DNA of 64,000 bases from Brassica napus. Taxonomy: Eukaryota; Streptophyta; Magnoliopsida; Brassicales; Brassicaceae. The position numbers and the translations under genes were made by a program. Where the stretch lies: positions 13,191,597-13,255,596 of the forward strand of contig NC_063446.1 of NCBI RefSeq assembly GCF_020379485.1, given 5' to 3'. Shown here piece after piece: positions 33,499 to 45,900 of the stretch. The notes beneath the pieces are model-generated. The model had not been told where the DNA came from and did no database searches. It was given only the letters and a program-made list of their open reading frames with translations. Positions within the stretch are counted from its first letter, which is position 1; every line of letters begins with the position of its first letter.

Positions 33499-34853
33499 GA
33501 ACACAGCTTTCATTAATACTTAAACTTCCGGATTACACTTTGAAGAATAGACAATCCTAGCACTAGAAGCAAAACAGTAAGACAATACAACATAACTAAT
33601 AGATGTAGAGAAACCTCTAGGATAAATCGACAGCGAATTCAGAGAACAACTCGAATGCGTCAAGGTAAATTTCACAGCATCGCCGGAAAGTTGAAACATA
33701 GTCACATTAAATCGTGACGTTGATAGCCAATCCACACCTCGGAATATCGTCGAAACGAAACCCGTTGCATCTTCAGGCCCCGTACAGACCGCTCCGCAAG
33801 ATAACAAAACGGTTAAGGATTTTGGCAATTTCATCTGCTTTATTGCAGGAGAGGTGACACTTCTCATGAGAAAGGTCTTTGATGATGGTGCTGATGAACC
33901 CACCGGCAACCACGACGATGAAAATCTCTTTAGAATAGACATATATGGCGTTATACGAACTCTAGATCGGACCAAAGTCTCGGTGAACCCACCAGAGATC
34001 ATTGGTATAAATAAAACCAAGGCCGCAAAGCAATTTTTGGGCCTGGTCCTCTCAATAAAATTAATACTTTGAGAGATAGAAACTGGACTGATACCTCTTG
34101 AAAACAACTTGGGCCTGGCCCATGTAGAAGAAAGGTTAGGGCTGACGTCTGCAGCCTCACTGGATTTGAGCTTGATGGGAAAGTTGTGTGCGGCGGAGCT
34201 TCTCCAGCTACGAAGCACTTTGTCGCCGGGATAACGGTCTGTGGCGCAGGGTGGAGGAGAGGAGATCGTGATGGTCTGGCGGATGGGGGTTGAACAGCCG
34301 CCGAGCAAGAAAACGGAGCCCCGTTTACAAAGCGAAGATGATGGACTGCGGCGGCCTGAGACGCTCAACACGCCTGAGCTTTGAGCTTTCTTCAAAAGTA
34401 GTTCAGATCCGGAACATTCTATGGAGGTCCTCACAGATCTGGAGCTCAAGTGAAGTCCAAACTCAGAGAAGGGAAAGCGGTGAAACAATGCGCCACTTGC
34501 GCAAGTGGAGTTAGTTGCAAGGTGAAGCTCAGAGAGCCCTTCCTTCGAGTCGTGGCGTAGAGAGGTGGTTTGTACAGTTTTTCCGGGAACCCCCGGTATA
34601 GAATGCAGTTCTGGTGGTCTCAAGAACACGAGCATAGACCATGAAGGTCTTTTTAATGTTGAGGACCCCAGATCCAATAATGATTGAGAAAGCGAACAAG
34701 AAACATAATGGAAGCTTTGACTTGGAACAGAAAAAGACATGTGGAAAATGGAGCGGAGGCGACGCCGGTGAAATTTTGCTCCACCGGCGTCGGAGAACGT
34801 TTGTCTTGAAAGGTGCGTCAGAGAGAAAAGCCTTAGGCGCTACCCAGTCCGGC
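33473..34853 (-). mobile_element. Poly(A) retroposon with long ORF
   Basis: This 1.38-kb insertion ends on its minus-strand 3' side in a run of about 26 A (plus-strand T run to 33498). It is flanked by a perfect 10-bp direct repeat TGTTAAGGTT (33463-33472 and 34854-34863). Poly(A) plus a target duplication of this length indicates LINE-mediated reverse transcription. The upstream region of MLO12 copy 2 lacks it. There is no reverse transcriptase, so it is a non-autonomous retroposon or a retro-copied gene. It lies about 330 bp upstream of the MLO12 copy 1 start codon and about 200 bp from its likely TATA region, in the same orientation as the gene. Confidence 0.85.
33520..34740 (-). CDS. 406-codon ORF of unknown function within the retroposon
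   Basis: An uninterrupted minus-strand ORF fills almost the whole insertion, starting about 113 bp after its 5' end and stopping 21 bp before the poly(A) tract. The product is serine- and arginine-rich (SGRRSPSSSLCKRGSVFLLG, SSARIVYSS) and basic. I recognise no domain, and it has no reverse transcriptase, nuclease, zinc knuckle or membrane segment that I can see. Base composition is clearly richer in G+C than the flanking DNA. An ORF this long is unlikely in random AT-rich plant DNA but could survive by chance in GC-richer sequence. It may be a retroposon-encoded protein, a retro-copied host gene or an artefact of composition; expression is unknown. Confidence 0.4.
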   Translation of the reverse strand: MSFSVPSQSFHYVSCSLSQSLLDLGSSTLKRPSWSMLVFLRPPELHSIPGVPGKTVQTTSLRHDSKEGLSELHLATNSTCASGALFHRFPFSEFGLHLSSRSVRTSIECSGSELLLKKAQSSGVLSVSGRRSPSSSLCKRGSVFLLGGCSTPIRQTITISSPPPCATDRYPGDKVLRSWRSSAAHNFPIKLKSSEAADVSPNLSSTWARPKLFSRGISPVSISQSINFIERTRPKNCFAALVLFIPMISGGFTETLVRSRVRITPYMSILKRFSSSWLPVGSSAPSSKTFLMRSVTSPAIKQMKLPKSLTVLLSCGAVCTGPEDATGFVSTIFRGVDWLSTSRFNVTMFQLSGDAVKFTLTHSSCSLNSLSIYPRGFSTSISYVVLSYCFASSARIVYSSKCNPEV

Positions 34854-34863
34854 TGTTAAGGTT

Positions 34864-36215
34864 ATAATATGAAAATGATGACTTGAGATGAAGAGGCTTT
34901 AGGAGTCTGGTAGCATTGTGTGAACGTCCACATTGCAGTCGTTATGAAAAAGACCGAAAGTTTGTTGACGAGACCACGTTGATCATGATTGTATATGGAC
35001 ATGACTTCAACGAAGATCAAATAAATGATTTTTGGCAGTTATTACGAATGTAAGTATTTGTAACTAACCAAATATTTATCTTTCAACATATCAAAGATGA
35101 TTGAATGAGATTACTACAGATAAGAATTACAATTTCGTACTAATTAGTATTGAGTATTACGTATATTCTAATTTTTTTTGTCTAATTAAACTTGTGATTG
35201 TGAACCTTGATTGAAATTTCAACAATCTTTATCTCAAACCAAATACCATACAAACTCTTGGTCTCCAACCTTCAACAGAACATGACACACATATTATATC
35301 AATACACACCAACAGAATTATCAACTTAACCTTTGCAATACCATTAAGAATTCTCCACCTAATTTCTTACAAGATCATTACGAACATCTAATCTTTGTAT
35401 CACCATTAGTAAGAAGCTGTCGACATAACTCGTCGGTACTCTTAGTTGCGAGATCATCTTGAGGATGCTACTCCCACAACCGAACATCAAAGATCTTTTG
35501 ATTGCTTTCTGCCATATACCTTTTCTTTCCATCCATGTAAAGCTCCTCGAACATGAAGAGTATTTAACCTTTTTGTAGATTTTTGTTATTTCAATTTTAA
35601 TATCAATTGTTAGAGGGGTTTTCAAGTATAGACACAACTCTATCTTTACTGATTAGTATGATAATATTTATTTTTAAAAAATAATGCAAAATCCACATGG
35701 ATTTGTTTTAGAACTCATTTCCGATACTCATCAGAATTTGAATTTACTTATATCATAGACATTATTCGTCTAAACAATTTCTTATGTAACTAAACGATGC
35801 ATATTAACGTGGCAATAAGAAACATTGAGGTAGCATTAACGGGAATATCCCTTGTAGTTGAATATATATATAAGCAAATAAGTTACTCAATTCTTGTTCA
35901 CCATAAGACAATTACGCAATCCTTATACAGTTTACAAAATATTCTTTTGACACAATGAATTACTTAACGTGAAGAATATTTTCGTTTGGGGTTGGCTAGG
36001 TAAATGATCAATGTTTCTATGCCATACCATGGATTTTACTCTCGGAAATACACTTTTTAGCAAGTTTTATAGTTTTTGATGACTCCTAACATGTTATATT
36101 GTTCACCAGGATATAGTGCTGCAGGACTTCAATTATAAGAAGGTAAAAAATTTCGTACATATGATGATGTAATTAAATTGTAGATTTTCATTTCATAAAG
36201 AGGAAATTTCTCAAA
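34864..36215. repeat. Upstream arm of the MLO12 duplication, copy 1
   Basis: Several blocks align in order with sequence above MLO12 copy 2: 34870-35000 with 55590-55615 and 56110-56300, 35850-36060 with 56680-56905, and 36110-36215 with 57170-57200 and 59860-59955. The tandem duplication therefore includes at least 2-3 kb upstream of the gene. No coding sequence is recognised. The 92-codon minus-strand ORF at 35359-35637 has no recognisable domain. Confidence 0.65.
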
Positions 36216-38433
36216 TAAAAACAACAAAGGATTTGATACAGATCATCTCCCTCTCGTTGATTCGAAATATAATACTTTTAAATTTTATTAATAAAAAGAA
36301 AAAACGAGGAAAGTTGATTTTCTTTTTGTTTTTACTATAGAACCTCTGAGATATTCTTTAGGAGCTAGGGCAAGCTTATTGATAGTATTTAGAAGGGATA
36401 TCTAAAAATTTAAAAATAAAATTTATCAAAAAATGAAGAAAGAGATAGAATTTGGGCATAGAAAGTTCTCTTCTCAGATTTCTAAAAATAAGTTTTTAGA
36501 CCCCTTTGACATATGTCACATAATAATTAGTAGCTTTTCTTTATTTCTACAAATTTAATTGAATAATTAAATTATTATACATATAAGAGTATAATATTTA
36601 TTTAGATACTACATAGGGTATGTAACTAATGGAGGTGCTCTTATTAGTCAGAGGCCAGAGCCGTGCACACCATGTACTGAAAGAAAGCTTTTGTCTCAGG
36701 CCCCTAATAAATATAGTTATTTTAGGATCTCAACTTTCAGTATATCTATTGCAGTCTAGTGGTTAAGAGATACTCCCTCCGAAATAAGATTTTCTAGATT
36801 TTTTTCTTGTTTCACAAATATAGATTTTTTATATTTTTAAAATACTTTTGTATACGAAAAACATTAATTACAAATATTTGAATTGATTATGTTTAGTTGG
36901 TGAAAAATAATTAGAAAGTGTATAAAAAAATAAATAAATAATTAAATTGTAAACATTTATTATATTCTTAATAAGCATGAAATCTTACTCTCCATACGGA
37001 GGCAATATGTTTTTCTGAGAAGGGGCCGGTTCCATTCATTTTCTCTATTTTTTTTTTCTTTTGAGATTTGCCTTAGGCATCATTTGGCCTGAGCACGCCA
37101 CTGAGCCATTTGTTAATTTGTAAATAGTTTTTTTTTTCTATAAACAATAAAATTAAAATTAAAATTAAAATTTTTTAATGAACAATATTAAATTAACAGT
37201 ATTTCATGCTTTAGATATTATTAATTTTCGGGGTTGCTCTCGATAAAGATATGTCAACCATTGTCATGACTCATGACTAAAATTTATTTTCTTACTTCCA
37301 ATCTCGATGAACCGTGAACATATTAGTACGTAACGTAGGGAGTACGTGATTGTCAATTCAATTATTCGGTAGGTGTCCACAAAATAGCACTTAATTTCTA
37401 TTTTATCCCCCCCCCCAAAAAATTTCGCAAGCAGATAATATACTCTTCTGTCTTGGAGGCGTGAATTGGGTGGGTGGTCAACTTAATCCTAGTGAATAAC
37501 ACAAAAAATCTAGATTAGTTTATTGTAATTTTAATGAATATATGAATAACACAAAAAATCTAGATTACTTTATTGTAATTTTAATGAATATATATATTGT
37601 AGGAAAATATAAAAACTGTAACTTACAGCAGGTTTATCTGGGAAATCTAGAGGGAGTATCTGCTATGTTTTTTTAAAAAAATAACAATAAAGATGTGAGA
37701 AAGATGTAAGATGTTAAGAAAAGTTTTCATTAGCAAACCTCTCAGATATGGATTGTAACAACTGTCACCAAATTGTTGGTTTAAATTTTGAAAGAAAAAT
37801 GAAAAGTTATTTATTATTTAAAAATTATTATTTTTCCTTTAAGAACTTGCCACGCTGATCTTAGTCTATCTAGGGATGAATACAAATCGAATGTTTTTTT
37901 GAGATTTTCCAATCCATTTCGTCTGGATAATCAATTACAAATCTGACTTGTAGCTATATGTATATCTGAAATTTATATTTTAGCCAGATATCCGATTTAA
38001 TTCGTATAAACAAAATAAAAAATAAAAAAGAGTATATAATAATAATATTTATTAAAAAATAAAAACTTATTTACTTTTTAAATTATAATAACTAAAATAA
38101 TCAATTTAATAAATATAAATATTGTAAAACTTTCATAAAATATAATAATTATATAATTTATATAGATAGTTCTTTAAATATATGTATATGCATATAATGG
38201 ATTGGATCAAATATTCGTTCTATTAGTATTTGTAATTTGATTCGTTTCTTATAGATATTATATATTATTATTTGTTTTGCTTTGAGGAGTTACAAATATT
38301 CAAATTTTTCGCTTCGACTCAAAACATATAAGAAATCGATCAAAATTTACAGACATTTTATCTAATCCTAAATTTAGTGATACATGTTAGTTTATTGCAT
38401 GAGACTTGTCACTAGCTAGTTTAATAACATTAA
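36216..38433. other. TE-rich intergenic DNA
   Basis: No gene is seen. It contains a Stowaway-like MITE (see 36773), two near-identical 60-bp blocks in tandem (about 37485-37600: ATGAATAACACAAAAAATC and onward) and a decayed repeat at 37870-38350 related to the one at 30675. Confidence 0.5.
36773..37003. mobile_element. Stowaway-like MITE, about 231 bp
   Basis: The left end is CTCCCTCCGAAATAAGATTT, and the right end, on the reverse strand, is GCCTCCGTATGGAGAGTAAG, giving imperfect terminal inverted repeats of the CTCCCTCC type. TA flanks the left end. The interior is AT-rich and has no ORF. It seems to have landed in an older repeat. Confidence 0.5.
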
Positions 38434-39478
38434 CTAGATTTTTCACCCGCACATCTGTGCGGGTAGATTTCATTTTATAAATATATAACGGATACCATCG
38501 CAAAACTTTAAAAGATATTTACATTTTAGAGTTATATATGTGTAAACCTATAATGTTATTGGTTATGTTTCTTATTCGATATTATTAATGTATAATGATT
38601 TGTTTTACATATTTTACTTTATTATTAATTGTTATTATATATTAATATATTTTCGAGTTTGGTAAAATAAATTGAGAATCTTCTTAATTTTTTCTAATTT
38701 TTACAGACTGAATATAATACATTTTAAAATTTTATTTAGTTTTACTATAAAACTGATATTTTCTTAGCATAATTTATATTTCTATGTTATTTATTTTAGT
38801 ATATTGTGGGATTTTATAAGTAAATAAATTATAATAATAATATATTATTAATTATGAAATCAATCGCTGCATTAATTTAAAAATATTTTAAAATTTTATT
38901 AAGATTTTGTTAGGTTTTTTAACATATTTGTTATAAGTAAAAATAAAATTTAAATTTACAGTTAAAATTTATTTATTAATATCTATATAATTTATAAGAT
39001 TTCTTAGAAATGTTATATATCAAATAGATTAACTTAAATAGTCAAATAGATGTAATTGATGAAATAGACCTAGTATGATTTTTTATGGTATTTCTTTTAG
39101 TAAAGAAGATATAGAATATAATTATAAAATTTGGAAAATAGCATACACTTTTATTTTATTTAGTTTTATAATAAAATTTTATTTAATTTAATGTATAATA
39201 GTATATATTATTAATTACGAAATTAATCAATGGTATTAATTTAAATAAAATATTTTAAATTTTTAGAAATATTTTGTTAGATTTTTTCTCAATATTTTGT
39301 TATAACTAAAAATAAAATTTAAATTTACAGTTAAAATTGGTTTATTATTAATATCTTTATATATTGAATAAATTAATATAAATAATTAAATAAATGTAAT
39401 TAATGAAATGGACCTAATAAGACTAGTATGACTTTTTTATGGTAGATAAAAATGGTACTTCTCTTTTAATAGAGAAGA
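38434..39478 (-). mobile_element. Non-autonomous Helitron, minus strand
   Basis: On the minus strand it starts TCTTCTCTATTAAAAGAG (at 39478) and ends in CTAG at 38434. A GC-rich hairpin, CCCGCACA/TGTGCGGG, lies about 10 bases inside the 3' end. The bases outside are A before TC and T after CTAG, as expected for Helitron insertion between A and T without target duplication. The 5' part is duplicated internally: about 38810-39115 resembles 39165-39478. No Rep/helicase is encoded. Confidence 0.78.
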
Positions 39479-40488
39479 TTTTCAAAAGTTTTTTTTATTG
39501 AAAGTGGGATTTGCACTTGTAGCAATGTGCATCTTAAAAACCTTGTTTAGTAGAATTGATAACAAAATAGTAGCAATATGATGTAGAAGTTGAGACGGAT
39601 CCATGTGGTAATTAGGGGTGTCAACTGACACTTTTAAAATATAGAATTTTTTTGTAAGCTAGACAAGAGAAGTGTAGACAGCATAAATTTATATGTATAT
39701 ATACTATAATAAAAGGGTTATATGAGGAATAGGGAGGCTGTCCACGTCGACAACAAAAATCAACCAATGAGAAGATTCATTTTTGACACGTCATCTCGGC
39801 TGTGCATTGTTGGGCTTCCTTTATTTTTTTGAGCCCAAATATTGATGTCAATGGATATTGAGATGACTGACGAGACCGGAGCCACCGAAGAGTCTCCATA
39901 ATTTCACGCTCTCGAACTTGAGGTGGGGGAGCCAGCAGACACTTCAAGTGCATGAAGATCGATGTTTCCATGAGTTCCAGCTATCATCGACTCCGACGGT
40001 GATCTTCGTCTTTGCGATTCGCGGCTCCTCTGTTTCGATCCCGTTTCGGTTCGGCGAGTCTCCACTACATCATCATATTCGGCTGCACTAGGTTCAGTCC
40101 TTCCCGAAACACCGCCTTTTATCCCGCGGTTTATATCCTTTTCACCTTGCTATCAGATTGTCTGCTCAAATATATTACTAATCTAAGATCCACATTCTTT
40201 TTGTTATTTTTTTGTTTGGCTCCTTTATACTGCTCAGTGATCCTTTTTCTAGCTGATTAAGAGGAACTCACCACTTTGGATCGAGAAAGATGAAAATGAT
40301 GACGGCAAAATTTAATTGATTCCACTTTGAATTCGAGCAAGTTGTTTCCTTTCCCGAGTTTTTTCTTGGGTTTCCACTCAAACTATGCTAAACTTTTGTT
40401 TTCTTTCAGAGTGGATCAGCACAAGAACAGATTGAATCATCAAAAGCTTGAGAATTGTGAACCAGAAAGGAAAGCAGCCGACTTTAGG

Positions 40489-40918
40489 TTGAGTACTCGG
40501 CCTTTCCTCAGTCTTGTGGAGAAGAAATGGTTGGCGTTTCAGGTCTTCTTCTCTGTCTTGCATCACTCTATTTGAGGCTTTTTTATAAAGCATCCTGTTT
40601 ACTGAACTTTGGTTTTTTTCTTCTGCAGTTACTTCTTGCTGTGAAGCAGTGCCATGAGAAGGATATATGTCATGGTAAGGTTTGATAGTTTGTGAGTATA
40701 TGATCCTCATGATGGTGAAGTAAATTTGTGATGTGTGTGAATTTGCACCGTTTTTAGGTGATATCAAGTGCGAGAACGTCTTGGTCACTTCCGGGAACTG
40801 GCTTTACCTTGCTGATTTTGCGTCCTTCAAACCTACATACATTCCTTATGATGATCCTTCAGACTTTTCCTTCTTTTATGATACAAGGGAACGAAGGCTT
40901 TGTTATCTGGCTCAAGAG
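40489..40918 (+). pseudogene. VPS15-like gene fragment (three exons with introns)
   Basis: Three exons with good splice sites encode a piece of the kinase-like domain of VPS15, the regulatory subunit of the class III phosphatidylinositol 3-kinase. The first, ending at 40542, carries LSTRPFLSLVEKKWLAFQ. The second (40629-40674) carries LLLAVKQCHEK. The third (40758-40918) carries [10 protein letters not shown] and [20 protein letters not shown]. Introns remain, so the copy was made at the DNA level rather than by reverse transcription. The rest of VPS15 (about 1500 residues in plants) is missing, and 40919 onward is not coding. Reading upstream of 40486 in frame gives unrelated sequence, which marks the capture junction. 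HGD and DFA replace HRD and DFG, which is normal for the VPS15 family. Confidence 0.85.
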
Positions 40919-41699
40919 GTACTATAGAACCATTATCAAAATTATTCCTTTTATTTGTCGTATCGTTCTATTTCACCTCTGCTTAGAATATTATTATGCT
41001 GTATTTATTTCTCTTTTAATAAGCCCTTTGTCCATGGTACATTTCGGAAGTTGCCGTTACTGGAGTCAGATTAATGATCGAAGCGGAATACTCATGGGGT
41101 TGATATGATCCCTGCTTAATAGAAAGGTTCTCCTCTTAATATTCCCTTACCTATATTTTCCAACTCTGATTTTTGTATCAAATATTAAAGATCTAACTTT
41201 TGAGCTCACATAACTTCAACTTTGCATCTACATTGATGTTGGTTAAAATGAACTTAATTCAAGGTTCTGGGTTCGCTATTTCTTTACTTATATGAAGAGG
41301 ATCTTTAATCTACTTCACATGATTTGGGTTTAGATTGTGGATGGAATCACTTTGTTTTAAAGTATATGGTCCGAGCTATGTGGGTTTTAGAGCCACGAGA
41401 TTCTTAGTGTTCTGTCATGATCAAATCTTCTTTCTCTGAATGTAATTGGTGAAAGTTATACAATCTTTTAGCTTTAAAGATTGTCATTGATGTGTCAAAA
41501 AAATTCTTAATACATGAAAAACGTTTACACTTTTCTTATCATGAAAATACATAAATTTTATTACTTGGATCGTTGTTGCTTGCTTTTATGATTATTGTAC
41601 TTGCTTTATGAGCTCAAGTTGGTTATACAATCACAGGTATTTGATCTTACATAACTGAAAGCCCATGAATTTGGACTTTACGGTTTGACGTGTTTGCAG

Positions 41700-41749
41700 A
41701 AAAACTAGATGAATGTGCCAGAGAGTTCAAAGAAAGGACGCATATCATG
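41700..41749 (+). pseudogene. Small captured exon, unknown gene
   Basis: A 50-bp stretch between TTTGCAG and GTGAGT splice signals reads KLDECAREFKERTHIM in one frame. It follows the VPS15 fragment and precedes a 3'-UTR-like block, so it is probably another captured exon. The source gene was not recognised. Confidence 0.4.
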
Positions 41750-42728
41750 GTGAGTAATATATATACATCTTTAACCTTTAGGTTATGGTTATTAGATTTT
41801 TTTAAGTTAGTGGCAATGATGATGATGATAGGTGGCAGGTGGTGATGATACAATTGGTTCGGTTGTCTCGATACAACTTGGCTCTGTACGCTCTAAAAAT
41901 TCTTCAATCCAAATTGTAACAAGAAACATCAGGATTCTACAAGAGACGAGCCAGGTTTTGATTCGTCTACACTGTCGATATGTAGCTTTCGTTTCTCTGA
42001 TTGACGTAGTTTTTAATATCTCCATTTGTTTATGATGCAGTAATTTTCTTCGTTGGTAGCTTCTTTCTTTGCTGCAGTGTATGTAACAAAATCGAAAGAG
42101 TTCTTTCCCCAAACAAAATTAGAATTCAGCTCAAAAGTTGTAATGTGTGCATGTGCTAAGAATGTATATCGCATGGAGACAACATGTCTGTAAGACATTC
42201 TGACCCTCAGGTGATGATGAGGATAGGTGACAGGTGGTTTCACTGGCAATGATATGAGGATAGGTGGCAGGTGGTGATGGTATAGTTGGTTTGGTTCTTG
42301 GTTGTCTCGATGAGAGACACAGAGAATGGCATGATGCTTTTGATATACACAACTTTGCTATGTAATTTCTACAAATTCTTCAATCCAAGTTATAATAAAA
42401 TTATATGTTTGATACATGGATAATAATTTGATCATTAAATGAGAAAACATGATGTTCAACCAAAAAAAGAAAAAGCAAACATAAGAAAGTATAGCTGTAA
42501 CAAACAATACTAACTTTTATATTGTGTATCTAATTAAAACATTTACTCTATTACATTGAGTTAATTATTTCTTCTTTCACAATATCTAAATCAAAATTTA
42601 GGGGGAAAAGTATAACAGAATCAGAGTACCAATTTTTTCAAAAACAAATGTATAAGAGTACAAAAATAAATCATGATTTTTTTGCTGTGTATAATTATTT
42701 GCTTGATGACATATTCTTTGATTGTTTA

Positions 42729-42941
42729 GAGCATTTCCAACCTCACTCTATTTTTCAATCTAAAATAGAGTTTAGAGTAAAAAATGCTCAAATGGTATTA
42801 TATTTCTCACTGTATAATAGAGTGAAAAATAGGTTTACTCCAAATGTAGAGTATTTTTTTTTTATGTTCATCATTCTATTTTCTACTCTAAAATAGAGTA
42901 ACTCTATAATAGAGTTTGAGTTTACTCCATTGAAGATGGTC
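42729..42941. mobile_element. Tourist-type MITE, 213 bp
   Basis: The ends are GAGCATTTCCAACCTCACTC and, on the reverse strand, GACCATCTTCAATGGAG. It is flanked by TTA at 42726-42728 and 42942-42944. The interior repeats AAATAGAGT motifs in both orientations. No ORF. Confidence 0.72.
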
Positions 42942-45900
42942 TTAGGTCTGGAATATACGATGACATATTCTTTGCTATGATATGAAACTCCAATAAAATT
43001 GTGCTAGAAATGTAATACTTTATTAATTTATAACATTTTGTAAAAATATTTTCAAATAGCATGAGCGACATTTCCAACAAATAATTTATTATAAAAAATT
43101 CAACAAATGCTAAAATAATTTACAAAACATAATTGGTAAAGCACTAAAAATTAAATTAAGAAAATTTCATTATAAATTGAATATCTAATATAAACTGAAA
43201 ACATAGATTATAAAACATCATTTTTTGTTACAAAATATATAATAATTATTATTTATGACATTATTGAAACTTTTATATTACTTTAAAGTATAATTATTTA
43301 TAATTTTATCACATTATATTTGATTTTTGACTCATTTAAGTTGGAGGTGGTGTATTATTATCGGAGAAAAATTAGTTATTGTAATAATATAAAAATTTGA
43401 TACTCTTAGAAATAAAAAATATATTAGTTATTATTATTTCAGATTTTCTTCAACTATATCAAATTGCAATAGATATCAAATAGAAAAAAAATATAAATCA
43501 TTACATTTTCTTTAGGTTTTTAATTTAATAATTTTGTGTCTAACAAAAAAAATGTGAATGGTCTTTTCAACTCAAACCAACAAAACTGAAGTAAATTTAT
43601 TATTTTTTTTATAAAATTAAAATATATTTTAGTATAAAATAGTTTTAGTGTAAATTTAGTTTTAGTAATATAAATAGTGTAAACAAAACCATTATATACT
43701 CTGCAAAAATAGAGAAACAAAAATAGAAGAAACTACAAAAGATAGGGATGATGACTGCAATGTGTGTGTAAAAAAATTTGTTGAAATAAATTTGAGATTT
43801 ATTTAGCAATTGCATGGGTGGTGGCAATGATAAGTAACAACTAAATTTAGTTTGGCCTTCCAAATTAACTGAACACTGATTAATAAGTTATTTAGTTAAA
43901 TAACAATTGAATACGACAGTTTCTAAATTTATGCAAAATTAACCCAACAAATTAGATTGTATCCAATGATAAAAAAAAATTATTTTAGAATGCATTTACA
44001 ACCAAAAAAGAGAAAATAAAAGCTGGTAGTAGATGAGGAGGACGATGTCAAGAAAGAAGGGCATAGGTTCCTCACTTAGTAAGCATGACTGAGTGATCTT
44101 ATTTTCCGACAAAGAAGCTTAGCTTATTTCTGAAGGAAAAGGTCAGGTTTTTGATAGAAGCCTGGTTTTTTCAATGGTTTGGTTTTGCTTAATTATGTCA
44201 TATTTTCATTTGTATTGTTTTCTCATGAACTATGCCGAGGTTTGGATGACAATACTCTTTTGTAGTTTTGGTTACAGTTTGACTTAACTTATCCCTGATC
44301 ATAAGATGGTTCGGTTTTGCATAAAAATAACAGATTTAATTCATGGGCTATGTTAAACAGAAACCATGTTAACTAATTTCATTTATTCTATTTCTGCTGA
44401 GATTTCATCAACGCTATTTGACAAATTTTCTACAGATTTTTTTCTTGGTCACTTAGAAAACATTTTCAATATGTATATCAAACCATGTTTGCCTAGCTGT
44501 GAACTTAGTTAGACCAATTAACTTAATTTCTCAAGTGAAATAAACAAAGTAAGAAGCCTGTTAATATGTTGGTTTGTACTTCTTTTTGAGGACCAAAGAC
44601 CTATAAATGTGAACTCAATAATTCTAAAACCATAACAATGGTTAAATCATTTGTAAATTTATCAATTATTTAACATAAAAACAATCAAAATAAAATAGAT
44701 TTCTGAACATTACTATAAAGTTTAATAATTGCCAGTCCATTTTTCTGACCATTCTATATATAAATTCCTAAAAAATACACAACAAATTGTGAGTTTTAAC
44801 CATTTTGAATTCATTAGAAAACAATTGATACATAAAATAAATTTAAGATTTCCAAATAAATTTAGAGTTTTCTATTATTTTATAATTTATAATTGATTCT
44901 AATGTACATTTACAAATACAAATGTTAAGTTATGAATTCAAGTTATAAATTCTACAACTTTAGAAGATAAACGAATAATTTAATTTGAACTAATTTTTTT
45001 ATTCAGTTTGGTTACCAACTTATATGTATTTTGATATAGAAAGAAAAAAAAATTAAATTTTAATAATTTTAAAATTTAGTCAATAAAATCAATACAAATA
45101 ATTGCAAATTTGTTTAATAATTTATATAGCATATCCAGTTTAAGTATAAAATATGTAGTCAAATCTAAACTCCATAATAAACTAAAAAAAATCTTTAGTG
45201 TTTTTAATTGTATAAACTGACATCTCATAAACATGAGTTCGACCCCTCTTGTGCACCTTTCTTGTTTTGGTTTTATCCATTATATATGGACTTTGGACCC
45301 ATTCTATTTTGTCCTTTTTAAAGTCCAAGCCATAAAAAGCCAATTTTTAGTTGCTCTTAATATGCTCGAATATTTAATAAAGTGATTGACAGAATCGTAA
45401 ATGATTTATATAAAAAGTAGTATATATAAGATTTTTTTATTTTAAAATAATATATATAATATATTTGTAATAAATATGTTTTAATAATTTTTATATTTTT
45501 TAAAAAAATAGAGAAGTTGCCTTACATAGTTGGGAGAATTTTAAGTTTACTACAAATTTGATAACACTTTTCAAGATAATTTTTAAAAAATAATCATTTT
45601 CATAAACACATTTTCACAAAAATCAAAATGACTATTAAAGGATAAATGACAGTTATACATTTTCCTAGATATATACTATCTTTGTTCTTTAAAAATAGTT
45701 TTTCTAGTGTTTTCACACATATTAATAAAACACGTTAAATCAATTGATCTTTCAACATGGGTGTTAAAAAAAAAGATGCATAATTGTTTTTGCAATTTTC
45801 TCTTTCCGATAATTTTTAACAAATAGTAATTCAATAAATTAAAAATAATTTTCTAGAATATCACAATTTCTGCATAGAAAAATAAAACACAAATCTTTGT

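Larger units (their letters stand above)
39704..42400 (+). mobile_element. Gene-fragment-carrying insertion (Helitron-like start, end not found)
   Basis: The stretch starting TATACTATAATAAAAGGG near 39706 resembles the start of Brassicaceae Helitrons. It is followed by a GC-richer region carrying exon fragments of a VPS15-like gene (40489-40918) and a separate short exon (41700-41749). A 3'-UTR-like block is present twice in direct orientation (about 41829-41925 and 42258-42400, GGTGGCAGGTGGTGATG and onward). No Helitron 3' hairpin with CTAG was found, so the type and right end are inferred. Confidence 0.4.

Noticed and set aside
33854..34859. Plus-strand ORFs of 72-74 codons in the retroposon
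   Set aside because: Antisense to the 406-codon frame, and against the orientation shown by the poly(A) tail.
41807..42352. Minus-strand ORFs with PPATYHHHH and PPVTYPHHH repeats
   Set aside because: Antisense translation of the duplicated GGTGGCAGGTGGTGATG block.
44020..44100. Possible C/D box snoRNA (GATGAGG and CTGAG)
   Set aside because: C box is poor, no C'/D' pair or terminal stem and no guide region that I could recognise.
45225..45262. GAGTTCGACCCC resembling a tRNA T-loop/B box
   Set aside because: No A box and no cloverleaf arms nearby.
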